A stretch of 9,296 nt of DNA from Gammaproteobacteria bacterium (GTDB lineage Bacteria > Pseudomonadota > Gammaproteobacteria > GRL18): assembly GCA_030632625.1 (NCBI GenBank), contig DAOVUK010000085.1:1-9296 (forward strand), read 5' to 3'. A program made the position numbers and the translations under genes. Positions 1 to 7,271 of this stretch are shown here, piece by piece. Positions within the stretch are counted from its first letter, which is position 1. The number at the start of each line of letters is the position of its first letter. Under the pieces are notes generated by a model. That model did not search any database. It saw only the letters and a program-made list of their open reading frames with translations, and was not told the origin of the DNA.

Positions 1-857
1 CTGACGTCAGCGCTAAACATTTCCCTGCTAAAAAAGCTGAACATTTATTCCAGTTTGGTCTTTCTCCCGAGTCTGCTGCCCGCATGGTTGCTAAAAAAGC
101 GCGTCAGGACGGACACTATTATGCCGCAGTTATGACCCCCGACAATACCTGGGGTAAACGCATGAAAAATGCATTTTCTGCTTATTGGCAAAAATCGGGC
201 GGTCTTGTAGTTGATACAGTTGATTATAAGTCAGAGAATCATGATTTCTCAGATTCAATTAAATCCATGCTTAATATTGATCTCAGTGAATCCCGAAAGA
301 AAGCGGTCAGCCGTACCATTGGACGGCAGCTGGAATTCACCCCCAGGAGACGTCAGGATATTGATATGCTGTTTATGGCTGCCTTTCCAAGACAGGCCAA
401 GCAAATTCCTTTGCAGGTTATCTATCATCATGGTGAAACCATTCCAATTTATTCCACAGCTCATATCGTCTCTAATTACCACAATGCCCGCCAGAATATT
501 GATATGGATGGTGTTCATTTTTCTGATATGCCTTTTTTACTGGGCAGTATTCAAGATACAGTCAGTCAACAAAATTCTTATCAAAGCACTCTGTATCAAC
601 GCCTGTTTGCCATGGGTGTCGACAGTTATCAATTAGCACCTTATGTAGACTATCTTTACAAAAATCCATCTGAATCATTTTCTGGCGATACCGGTAAAAT
701 TACTATTAACCATAAAGGTCATATTGTCCGCTCTTTACCATGGGCAACTTTTGATCAAGGCAATGTAAAATTACAAAACTCAGATTTCAATAGCGAGAGC
801 AGTACTAGCAATTCCAGTATAATAAATATCAGCAATGACAATGCTTCGCTTTATTAA
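1..857 (+). CDS. lpoA: LpoA/LppC C-terminal domain (partial, 5' end outside window)
   Basis: Outer-membrane lipoprotein that activates the peptidoglycan synthase PBP1A from the periplasmic side. Only the last 284 codons are present; the frame is open from base 3 and stops with TAA at 855-857, so the lipobox and TPR-like N-terminal half lie upstream. Family signatures of the periplasmic-binding-like C-terminal domain are visible in order: LFQFGLSPES (bases 57-86), DNTWGKRMKNAF (bases 141-176), RRRQDIDMLFMAAFPRQA, DMDGVHFSDMPFLL, MGVDSYQLAPYVDYL, and a closing SGDTGKITI...RSLPWATFDQG. After that normal family end the protein carries about 25 extra residues rich in Ser and Asn, ending NDNASLY. 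The 3' end overlaps yraN by 23 bases, which suggests translational coupling. Identity as LpoA rests on these motifs and on the yraN-gmhA-dolP neighbours; both agree. Confidence 0.9.
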   Translation, partial: DVSAKHFPAKKAEHLFQFGLSPESAARMVAKKARQDGHYYAAVMTPDNTWGKRMKNAFSAYWQKSGGLVVDTVDYKSENHDFSDSIKSMLNIDLSESRKKAVSRTIGRQLEFTPRRRQDIDMLFMAAFPRQAKQIPLQVIYHHGETIPIYSTAHIVSNYHNARQNIDMDGVHFSDMPFLLGSIQDTVSQQNSYQSTLYQRLFAMGVDSYQLAPYVDYLYKNPSESFSGDTGKITINHKGHIVRSLPWATFDQGNVKLQNSDFNSESSTSNSSIINISNDNASLY

Positions 858-1221
858 GGATCATAACCAGAAGGGTCAACAGGCAGAAACAATTGCTTTA
901 AACTATTTGCAAAAGCGGGGCTTAACAAAATTACAGACAAATTTTTCCTGTAAGTATGGTGAAATTGACTTGATCATGCACGATAATGAATTTTTGGTTT
1001 TTATTGAGGTCAGATATCGTAAGCAGACTCAATTTGGTCACCCCTTAGAAACCATTAATCTGGCCAAACAGAAAAAAATCATTAAAACAATTCAATATTT
1101 TTTAGTGAAATATCCAAAATACAGTCATTTGCCCTGTCGTATTGATGCTGTTGCCCTAAACTCTCAGGTTCAATCAGGAGAAGAACAAATTGACTGGATT
1201 AAAAATGCCATACAGGCTTAG
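835..1221 (+). CDS. yraN: YraN, UPF0102 family nuclease-like protein
   Basis: Small cytoplasmic protein of the UPF0102/YraN family, which has a predicted PD-(D/E)xK (Holliday-junction-resolvase-like) fold but no firmly established function. At 128 residues it has the usual family length. Conserved features: G14 and E18 in the first helix, N36 followed by YGEIDLI (41-47), FIEVRYR (56-62) and the FG-KQKKI region (67-82). E43, D45, E58 and R60 sit where the putative nuclease site lies. The start is ambiguous: ATG at 835 or ATG at 841, both inside the end of lpoA and neither with a clear Shine-Dalgarno, so initiation probably depends on ribosomes finishing lpoA. The gene order lpoA-yraN-gmhA/diaA-dolP matches many gammaproteobacteria, which supports the call. 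Confidence 0.93.
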   Translation: MTMLRFIKDHNQKGQQAETIALNYLQKRGLTKLQTNFSCKYGEIDLIMHDNEFLVFIEVRYRKQTQFGHPLETINLAKQKKIIKTIQYFLVKYPKYSHLPCRIDAVALNSQVQSGEEQIDWIKNAIQA

Positions 1222-1275
1222 TACCTGTTCTGGAAACCAGGAAAAATAGATTAACCGAGCAACAGAAAAGGATAA

Positions 1276-1869
<594 letters not shown>

Positions 1870-1911
1870 GTTTAATCCAGGAACATTTCAATCTAATGAC
1901 AGGATGTAGCC

Positions 1912-2508
1912 ATGAAATTATTAACCACAACTCCTCTGATTTTACTTGCTCTTTACTTACTTAGTGGTTGTACTGCAGCCGTTGTCGGTGGTGCCGTTGT
2001 CGGTACTTCTGTGGTTATGGATAAGCGCACTACGGGTGACTACGTTGAAGACCAGAATATAAAATCAAAATTTACTCATCTCTATTATCAGGATGATGAA
2101 TTATCAGAACAGACCCATATTAATGTCACCAGCTACAACCGTCAGGTTCTTATTACCGGCGAAGTCCCCACTGAACAACTAAAACAAAAACTCAGTCACA
2201 TCGCTGGTCAAATCAAAAATGTGCGTAAATATTTCAATGAAGTCAGCATCGGTCAGCCCAGCTCAATGAGTACACGTACTAATGATTCCTATCTAACGAG
2301 TAAAATTAAAACCTCCGTGTTTACTCACATGAGTGAGCTGGACGGTGCTCAGGTTAAAGTTGTGACAGAAAATGGCAGTGTCTTCTTAATGGGACTGGTC
2401 ACACGAGAACAGGGTAATCAGATCACAGAAATAACACGTACAACTAATGGTGTAAAACGTGTCATCAAATTATTTGAATACCCTAATCCTCAAGACAAAA
2501 AGATCTGA
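1912..2508 (+). CDS. dolP: DolP/YraP-type dual BON-domain outer-membrane lipoprotein
   Basis: Lipoprotein of 198 residues with two BON (phospholipid-binding) domains. In E. coli DolP (YraP) sits on the inner face of the outer membrane, binds anionic phospholipid and supports BamA function and envelope integrity. A short signal peptide ends in the lipobox L17-S-G-C20; Thr at +2 gives no inner-membrane retention signal, so outer-membrane sorting is expected. A glycine-rich AVVGGAVVG stretch follows, coded by a 12-base direct repeat (1978-1989 and 1993-2004). The BON domains span about residues 45-115 and 122-193; the second contains VVTENGSVFLMGLVT, nearly the DolP signature. AGGA at 1901-1904, 7 bases before the ATG, fixes the start. 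The gap after gmhA is 42 bases, consistent with one operon. Confidence 0.93.
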   Translation: MKLLTTTPLILLALYLLSGCTAAVVGGAVVGTSVVMDKRTTGDYVEDQNIKSKFTHLYYQDDELSEQTHINVTSYNRQVLITGEVPTEQLKQKLSHIAGQIKNVRKYFNEVSIGQPSSMSTRTNDSYLTSKIKTSVFTHMSELDGAQVKVVTENGSVFLMGLVTREQGNQITEITRTTNGVKRVIKLFEYPNPQDKKI

Positions 2509-2529
2509 ATCAGCTGGTTTTTATAGATA

Positions 2530-3906
2530 ATGCAGCATGAATTTCTTGCTCAGCTGAAACAACTGATACAGCCTGAAGACAGGTTACTTGAGCCGTCTCT
2601 TTGCTGGAGTTACGGCTATGATAATAGCCGTCTCCATGCCCTGCCGGAAGCCGTCATCTTTGCTCGAAATCATCAGCAAATTGTTGACCTCGTTAAATTA
2701 TGCCGAAAATATCAGGTGCCCATTATTAGCCGGGGTGCCGGGACAGGAACAACCGGTGCAACAGTACCCACCGGGGGCGGCATTATTCTTTCTTTTGAGC
2801 GTATGAATCAGATCCTGGAAATTGATCCGGCTAATCGTTTAATTTCTGCTCAACCCGGTGTCACCAATCAGGCAGTTCAACAGGCGGCAGGCGCTCATGG
2901 TTTTTTCTGGGCACCTGATCCAACCAGCAGTGCGGTATGCACCATCGGCGGCAATCTGGCCTATAATTCAGCAGGGCCCAGGGCAGTCAAATATGGCACA
3001 ACTCGTGACAATGTGCTGCAGCTCACCCTGGTAACCGGCAAAGGAGACACTCTGCACACAGGTGTTAAAACCACAAAAGGCGTGGTCGGCTATGATTTAA
3101 CACGTTTGATCATCGGCTCTGAAGGTACCCTGGGCATTATCACTCAGGCAACACTAAAACTCCTCCCGATAGCCAGTGATAAACGCACTCTGCAAATAAG
3201 CTATGATTCCATACACAGTGCAGCACAGGCCGTCTCTGATATTATGGCCCAGCCTATTACACCCTGTGCTCTGGAATTTATCGATAAACATGCGATTGAA
3301 ATGATCAGAGGATATTCTGCTGCTAATTTACCGCACCATGCCGGGGCTATGCTGATGGTCGAAATTGACGGTAGTACGCAGGCACTTGATGAAGCTATAG
3401 AATCTATTATCACTGCAGCAAAAAATACCGGCTGTCTGGAAATCAATCATGCCCAGTCGGAACAGGAAATCAAAGCACTATGGGAAACCCGAAAAGCCCT
3501 GTCCCCTGCTCTTAGAAAGATAGCACCTAAAAAGATTAATGAAGATGTCGTGGTGCCCGTATCCAGAATTCCTGAATTACTCGATGGTCTTGATAAACTG
3601 TCCCAAAAATACGCCATCCCTATCGTTAACTTTGGCCATGCAGGCAATGGCAATATCCATGTCAACCTACTCACCGATCCGGATGATGCGCAATTACAAA
3701 TAAAAGCAACGGATTGCCTGGAAGAGGTATTTCAACTGGTACTTGAGCTTGAAGGCACCCTTTCCGGAGAACATGGAATAGGTCTGGTGAAAAAGGAATA
3801 TGTTGCTAAAGAATTGGATCAGGTAAGCCTGGCTTATATGAAAGCTATTAAGCAGCAATTTGATCCGGACAATATTTTAAATCCGGGAAAGAGTTTTCCT
3901 GAATAG
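2530..3906 (+). CDS. FAD-linked 2-hydroxyacid oxidase/dehydrogenase, GlcD / D-lactate dehydrogenase type
   Basis: Flavoprotein of 458 residues from the FAD-binding PCMH/VAO superfamily, GlcD branch (COG0277), which oxidises D-2-hydroxyacids such as D-lactate, glycolate or D-2-hydroxyglutarate. The FAD-binding domain covers about 35-215, with RGAGTGTTGA (68-77), PDPTSSAVCTIGGNLA (129-144) and IGSEGTLGIIT (195-205). The C-terminal oxidase domain has ALWETRKAL (316-324), INEDVVVP (336-343), FGHAGNGNIHVN (368-379), SGEHGIG (412-418) and the closing FDPDNILNPGK (444-454). His370, His377 and Glu414 match the metal/substrate-binding residues of the family. No signal peptide and no iron-sulfur domain are present, and no glcE or glcF neighbour is visible, so a single-subunit enzyme passing electrons to quinone or an unknown acceptor is plausible. 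Substrate cannot be read from sequence. It starts 21 bases after dolP without a good Shine-Dalgarno and ends against a 28-bp palindrome. Confidence 0.9.
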   Translation: MQHEFLAQLKQLIQPEDRLLEPSLCWSYGYDNSRLHALPEAVIFARNHQQIVDLVKLCRKYQVPIISRGAGTGTTGATVPTGGGIILSFERMNQILEIDPANRLISAQPGVTNQAVQQAAGAHGFFWAPDPTSSAVCTIGGNLAYNSAGPRAVKYGTTRDNVLQLTLVTGKGDTLHTGVKTTKGVVGYDLTRLIIGSEGTLGIITQATLKLLPIASDKRTLQISYDSIHSAAQAVSDIMAQPITPCALEFIDKHAIEMIRGYSAANLPHHAGAMLMVEIDGSTQALDEAIESIITAAKNTGCLEINHAQSEQEIKALWETRKALSPALRKIAPKKINEDVVVPVSRIPELLDGLDKLSQKYAIPIVNFGHAGNGNIHVNLLTDPDDAQLQIKATDCLEEVFQLVLELEGTLSGEHGIGLVKKEYVAKELDQVSLAYMKAIKQQFDPDNILNPGKSFPE

Positions 3907-3907
3907 T

Positions 3908-3935
3908 GTAGAGACGTTGCATGCAACGTCTCTAC
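3908..3935. repeat. 28-bp perfect palindrome between convergent genes
   Basis: The arm GTAGAGACGTTGCA (3908-3921) is followed without spacer by its exact reverse complement (3922-3935), giving a gapless 28-bp palindrome. It begins one base after the TAG of the oxidase gene and lies 22 bases beyond the stop of convergent sspB, filling over half of a 51-bp spacer. Neither side has a run of T (GTTAATACG on one strand, ACTATTCAGG on the other), so a standard intrinsic terminator is not supported, although a cruciform or hairpin could protect both mRNA ends. It more resembles a dispersed palindromic element; I recall GTAGAGACG-type palindromes repeated in various bacterial genomes, but cannot check that here. 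Confidence 0.85.
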
Positions 3936-3957
3936 GTTAATACGCCTGCATTTCCCT

Positions 3958-4362
3958 TTACTTAACCAAAGTCAGATGCGGTTTTTGAGAGGCTTCACCT
4001 TTATCACTTCCCTTGCCTGAACCCGGATCAGGTGATAACGGATCATTATCCGCTCCCTCTTCAGGAAACATCATGCCCCGACCATTTTCTTTTGAATACA
4101 GCGCCAGGGTCGCCATAATAGGCACATTCACTTTCATGGGCTTACCACCAAAGCGAGCGTTAAAAGTGACGCTGTCATTGGTTAATTCCAGATCGCGTGT
4201 TGCTGTCAGACTGATATTTAATATAATCTTACCATCCTGAACATGTTCTAGAGGCACGATTACACCTTGCGCTTCAGCATCCACAAGAAGATAAGGTGTT
4301 TGCTCATTATCAATGAGCCAGTCATAGATTCCACGTAATAAATAGGGTCGACTCGGAGTCAT
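3958..4362 (-). CDS. sspB: SspB, ClpXP protease specificity-enhancing factor
   Basis: Cytoplasmic adaptor that recognises ssrA-tagged and some other substrates (for example RseA fragments in E. coli) and delivers them to ClpXP. The protein has 134 residues. Its substrate-binding core (1-100) shows RPYLLRGIYDWLIDNEQTPY (5-24), the VPLEHVQDGKIILNIS segment (36-51) and FNARFGGKP (67-75). A flexible acidic, Ser/Gly-rich linker (101-128) leads to the C-terminal LTLVK (130-134), which corresponds to the ClpX-docking tail (XB motif). All three working parts are therefore present. It is downstream of sspA in the same direction, the usual arrangement, but 124 bases away with a strong hairpin between. 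A weak CAGG lies about 9 bases before the ATG. It converges on the oxidase gene. Confidence 0.94.
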   Translation of the reverse strand: MTPSRPYLLRGIYDWLIDNEQTPYLLVDAEAQGVIVPLEHVQDGKIILNISLTATRDLELTNDSVTFNARFGGKPMKVNVPIMATLALYSKENGRGMMFPEEGADNDPLSPDPGSGKGSDKGEASQKPHLTLVK

Positions 4363-4431
4363 AAATAACCTGTTTATTCATTAAAAGATTAGTAACTACT
4401 CAGGGTATTATTACCAGCAGCCTGTTCCCAT

Positions 4432-4464
4432 ACTCAGAAGTCCGAATCTTTCGGACTTCTGAGT
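4432..4464. repeat. Perfect inverted repeat (14-bp arms) between sspA and sspB
   Basis: ACTCAGAAGTCCGA (4432-4445) and its exact complement TCGGACTTCTGAGT (4451-4464) are separated by five bases; one more A-T pair can close the loop to three. It lies in the 124-base gap between the stop of sspA and the start of sspB, so on the minus-strand transcript it would fold as a very stable stem-loop. The bases after the stem on that strand (ATGGGAACAGG) contain no T-run, so it is not a classical rho-independent terminator. Possible roles are 3'-end protection of upstream pet/sspA mRNA, a partial transcription block, or a dispersed palindromic unit. Its sequence is unrelated to the palindrome on the other side of sspB. 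Confidence 0.85.
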
Positions 4465-4486
4465 TATGAAAAACAAAGCACTAACT

Positions 4487-5119
4487 TCAGGAGATAATAT
4501 CCATATCTTCTTCAACATCCGAAAGACTTTCTTTAAAAGATTCTCTTTCAAACAAACGCTGAGCATACTGAGTTACTGCAATAGCAGACTCAGGAAGTTC
4601 AATACACATTTCATTCAAACGCCATAGGATTGGCGCAAGCGCACAATCGACCAGAGTAAATTCATCCGACATAAAAAAAGCTTTCTGCTCAAACACAGGT
4701 GCGATTGTGGAGAGACTTTCACGCAGTTCCTTTCTCTGTTTAACACCTTGTTTTTCTGTCTTGCCAATCAGTTTTTCAACCAGAGGATCCCAGTCATTTT
4801 TAATTCTAATCAGTAACATTTTCAATTTAGCACGATTAACGGGATCAACCGGCATTAAAGGCGGATGAGGAAAACGCTCATCCAGATATTCCATAATTAA
4901 TTGAGCATCATATAAAACCAGGTCACGATCCACTAAAGTGGGTGCAGTATTATAAGGATTTAAATCAATTAAATCTTCTGGCAGATTGTCTGCATCAACA
5001 TTAACAATCTCATGGTTAATGCCTTTTTCAGCCAAAACCATTCTTACTCGATGACTCAAAAGATCATTCTCATCAGAGAAAAGGGTCATGATTGATCTTC
5101 TGTTAGTAAGTTGAGTCAT
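4487..5119 (-). CDS. sspA: SspA, stringent starvation protein A
   Basis: RNA polymerase-associated regulator with a glutathione-S-transferase fold that lacks GST activity; in E. coli it alters promoter choice in stationary phase and acid stress. From the start chosen here the protein has 210 residues (E. coli SspA has about 212). The thioredoxin-like N-terminal domain has RRSIMTLFSDENDLLSHRVR (7-26) and the cis-Pro loop APTLVDRDLVLYD (59-71). The surface Pro84-His85-Pro86 triplet, needed for E. coli SspA function, is kept at the same numbers. The helical C-terminal domain carries FFMSDEFTLVDCALAPILWRL. An ATG at 5140 would add seven residues, but GGAGG (plus-strand 5124-5128) lies 4 bases before the ATG at 5119, and the shorter N-terminus matches the family. 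It follows petC after 164 bases containing a G/C hairpin. Confidence 0.95.
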   Translation of the reverse strand: MTQLTNRRSIMTLFSDENDLLSHRVRMVLAEKGINHEIVNVDADNLPEDLIDLNPYNTAPTLVDRDLVLYDAQLIMEYLDERFPHPPLMPVDPVNRAKLKMLLIRIKNDWDPLVEKLIGKTEKQGVKQRKELRESLSTIAPVFEQKAFFMSDEFTLVDCALAPILWRLNEMCIELPESAIAVTQYAQRLFERESFKESLSDVEEDMDIIS

Positions 5120-5151
5120 AGTTCCTCCATAGGAAATCATAAACGCAAACA

Positions 5152-5169
5152 GGGGGCATGGAAGCCCCC
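5152..5169 (-). terminator. G/C hairpin in the petC-sspA gap (terminator-like)
   Basis: GGGGGC (5152-5157) and GCCCCC (5164-5169) form six consecutive G-C pairs around the loop ATGGAA. On the minus-strand transcript it lies about 33-50 bases before the sspA start codon and is followed by TGTTTGCGTTT, a weak T-rich stretch rather than a clean U-run. It may be a leaky terminator or attenuator that lowers pet read-through into sspA, or an mRNA processing/stability stem. On the plus strand the stem is followed by CTTTAAAT, also a weak tract, but no plus-strand gene ends nearby. Confidence 0.45.
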
Positions 5170-5188
5170 CTTTAAATAATCGCTTTTA

Positions 5189-5242
5189 TCTCCTTCTCGC
5201 CTAAAGCGCCTGTTATGGTCTTCTTAAAAAAGAAGAAGGAGA
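5189..5242 (-). other. Nested AT-rich inverted repeats after petC
   Basis: TCTCCTTCT (5189-5197) pairs exactly with AGAAGGAGA (5234-5242) across 36 bases. Inside, TCTTCTT (5219-5225) pairs exactly with AAGAAGA (5230-5236) around four A. The two stems share bases 5234-5236 and so are mutually exclusive in part. They lie 41-95 bases downstream of the petC stop on the minus strand. The purine/pyrimidine bias makes chance pairing fairly likely, so a role in ending or protecting the petABC transcript is only a possibility. Confidence 0.35.
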
Positions 5243-5283
5243 GTTATTTATCAAACTTATCAGCTCAAGTTCTTAAATAAAAG

Positions 5284-6033
5284 CTAGTGAACATCTTTCC
5301 AGTAATCTTTCTTCATCGCATAGGCAAAGCCGAAAAAGATAAACAGGAACACCAGCACATAAATACCTAAGCTTTTTCGATAACTCTGGTTAGGCTCACC
5401 AATATAAGATAAGAAAGCCACCAAATCACGAATCATAAGATTAAATTCTTCTGGCGCCATGGTGCCTTGTTCAACAACTTCAACACCAACAAGCGTTTTT
5501 ACACCATCATGCTCTTCATAGACAGCCTGCTTAACACCTTCCTGTTTCCAGAAAATATTAGGCATGCCGACATCTCTGAAAATAACATTGTTATGACCGG
5601 TTGTCTTGGCACTATCCGCGTAAAAACCGGTCAAATAAGTGTATAACCAGTCAACACCTCTTGAACGAGCGACTAATGACAGATCAGGTGGTACTGCACC
5701 AAAGGCTTCTTTGGAATAATCATCTGTCATAACAGCAGTCATTGTGGCACCAAACTTAACACCAAGATGGTTTAAATTGCCCATCACTTCGGCTTCAGTC
5801 AGACCCAGATCAGTTGCCACACGATTAAAGCGGACAAACTTGGCCGAGTGACAGCTCAGGCAATAATCAGTGAAGACTTTAGCACCGCGTTGTAGTGAGG
5901 CCATATCATCAACATCAACATTTGCCGGTGTTTTTGGATAGCCGCCACCGGCAGCCATTGCCAGGCCAGTGCTTATCATTGCTATTGTAGTGAATAGCAG
6001 AACCAGGATTGTCTTTATCATTGCCTTTTTCAT
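5284..6033 (-). CDS. petC: Cytochrome c1 subunit of the bc1 complex
   Basis: Membrane-anchored haem-c subunit of ubiquinol:cytochrome c oxidoreductase; it takes electrons from the Rieske cluster and passes them to soluble cytochrome c in the periplasm. The protein has 249 residues. A cleavable signal peptide (positive MKKAMIK, hydrophobic to about residue 26, then AMA-AGGG) exports it. The haem motif is C58-L-S-C-H62; the sixth ligand is probably Met157 in VGMPN, and the family segment AVPPDLSLVARSRG (113-126) is intact. A single C-terminal transmembrane helix (about 221-240) ends in KKDYWKDVH. The ATG overlaps the petB stop by four bases (ATGA), so translation is probably coupled. It is a separate gene, not the petB-petC fusion found in some proteobacteria. 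Confidence 0.97.
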   Translation of the reverse strand: MKKAMIKTILVLLFTTIAMISTGLAMAAGGGYPKTPANVDVDDMASLQRGAKVFTDYCLSCHSAKFVRFNRVATDLGLTEAEVMGNLNHLGVKFGATMTAVMTDDYSKEAFGAVPPDLSLVARSRGVDWLYTYLTGFYADSAKTTGHNNVIFRDVGMPNIFWKQEGVKQAVYEEHDGVKTLVGVEVVEQGTMAPEEFNLMIRDLVAFLSYIGEPNQSYRKSLGIYVLVFLFIFFGFAYAMKKDYWKDVH

Positions 6034-7271
6034 TTCATTGTCACCCTTTCTGGAACTGGTTTATTTTTCTCCAACTTCGTATAAATCGGCATCAGCAGGA
6101 AGAAAGCAAAATAGTAGGCTGTACATACCTGAGCTAATAGGGTACGGCCGTCAGTTACTGACAGAGTACCTAAAATACCCAGAACAATGAAAGTAACTAC
6201 AAAGATTGCAACCAGCACTTTATACCAGCCAGCACGATAACGTATTGACTTGACCGGATTACGATCCAGCCATGGCAGGAAGAACATCACTACAATCGCG
6301 GCACCCATGGCAATAACACCAGGAAACGCAGAACCGGCAATACTGGGTACGGCACGCAATATTGAATAGTACGGCGTGAAATACCAGACCGGGGCAATAT
6401 GCTCAGGTGTTTTCAGAGGATTAGCAGGCTCAAAGTTAGCGTGTTCAAGAAAATACCCAAACATTTCCGGCATAAAGAACACTACAATCGAGAAGAACAT
6501 CAAAAAAACGATGACACCGACAATATCTTTAACCGAATAATATGGGTGAAAAGGAATACCGTCTTTAGGGATACCATTTGCGTCTTTGTTTTTCTTGATT
6601 TCAACGCCGTCAGGGTTGTTAGAACCCACTTCATGTAAGGCAACAATGTGAGCAAAAATCAGACCAATCAAAATCAAAGGAATAGCGGCAACATGTAAAG
6701 AGAAGAAACGATTCAAGGTGGCATCGCCGATAACGAAGTCACCACGAACCCAGGTACTCAAACCTTCTCCAACAAATGGAATAGCACTCACCAGATTAAT
6801 AATCACCTGAGCACCCCAGAAGGACATTTGACCCCAGGGCAATAAATAACCCATAAAACCTTCTGCCATCAATGCCAGAAAGATCAACATACCAAATATC
6901 CAGATCAGCTCACGAGGTTTTTTATAAGAACCATAAATCAGAGCACGAAACATGTGCAGATAGACCACAATAAAAAACGCTGAAGCACCGGTAGAGTGGA
7001 AGTAGCGGATCAGCCAACCCCATTCCACATCACGCATAATGCCCATTTCAACTGATTGAAAAGCCAATGCAGTATCCGGCTTATAAAACATGGTCAGAAA
7101 GACACCGGAAAGGATCTGAATCACCAGAACCATAAAGGCTAAAGAGCCAAAGAAATACCAGAAATTGAAGTTCTTGGGCGTATAATATTTTGCCAGATGC
7201 TTTTCCCAGGTTTTTGTGGCGGGATAACGAGCGTCAACCCAGCCCATTAAACCATTGGATTTTTGTTCCAT
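6030..7271 (-). CDS. petB: Cytochrome b subunit of the bc1 complex
   Basis: Integral membrane subunit of the bc1 complex holding haems bL and bH and forming the quinol-oxidation (Qo) and quinone-reduction (Qi) sites. The protein has 413 residues and about eight hydrophobic helices. Haem ligands are His92 and His106 (13 residues between) and His193 and His208 (14 between), the latter spacing being that of beta/gammaproteobacterial cytochromes b rather than the mitochondrial 13. The Qo motif reads P294-V-W-Y297 instead of PEWY. GYLLPWGQMSFWGAQV (141-156) and HEVGSNNPDG (213-222) are typical. GGGAG (complement at plus-strand 7281-7285) 9 bases before the ATG supports the start. The ATG shares one base with the petA TAA (TAATG), and the end overlaps petC. 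Confidence 0.98.
   Translation of the reverse strand: MEQKSNGLMGWVDARYPATKTWEKHLAKYYTPKNFNFWYFFGSLAFMVLVIQILSGVFLTMFYKPDTALAFQSVEMGIMRDVEWGWLIRYFHSTGASAFFIVVYLHMFRALIYGSYKKPRELIWIFGMLIFLALMAEGFMGYLLPWGQMSFWGAQVIINLVSAIPFVGEGLSTWVRGDFVIGDATLNRFFSLHVAAIPLILIGLIFAHIVALHEVGSNNPDGVEIKKNKDANGIPKDGIPFHPYYSVKDIVGVIVFLMFFSIVVFFMPEMFGYFLEHANFEPANPLKTPEHIAPVWYFTPYYSILRAVPSIAGSAFPGVIAMGAAIVVMFFLPWLDRNPVKSIRYRAGWYKVLVAIFVVTFIVLGILGTLSVTDGRTLLAQVCTAYYFAFFLLMPIYTKLEKNKPVPERVTMK

Noticed and set aside
255..518. Minus-strand ORF inside lpoA
   Set aside because: Antisense to a clearly conserved coding frame, with no family resemblance and no ribosome site. The same reasoning covers other open frames inside yraN, gmhA, the oxidase, sspB and the pet genes.
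1978..2004. 12-base direct repeat in dolP as a mobile or recombination feature
   Set aside because: It codes the glycine-rich AVVGGAVVG stretch typical after the lipobox in this family; protein-level constraint explains it.
3908..3935. Bidirectional rho-independent terminator for the convergent genes
   Set aside because: The position suits, but neither strand has a T-tract after the stem and there is no loop; kept as a repeat.
5117..5140. Longer sspA start at 5140
   Set aside because: The ATG at 5119 has GGAGG at good spacing and gives the family N-terminus; the longer form would place that ribosome site inside the coding region.
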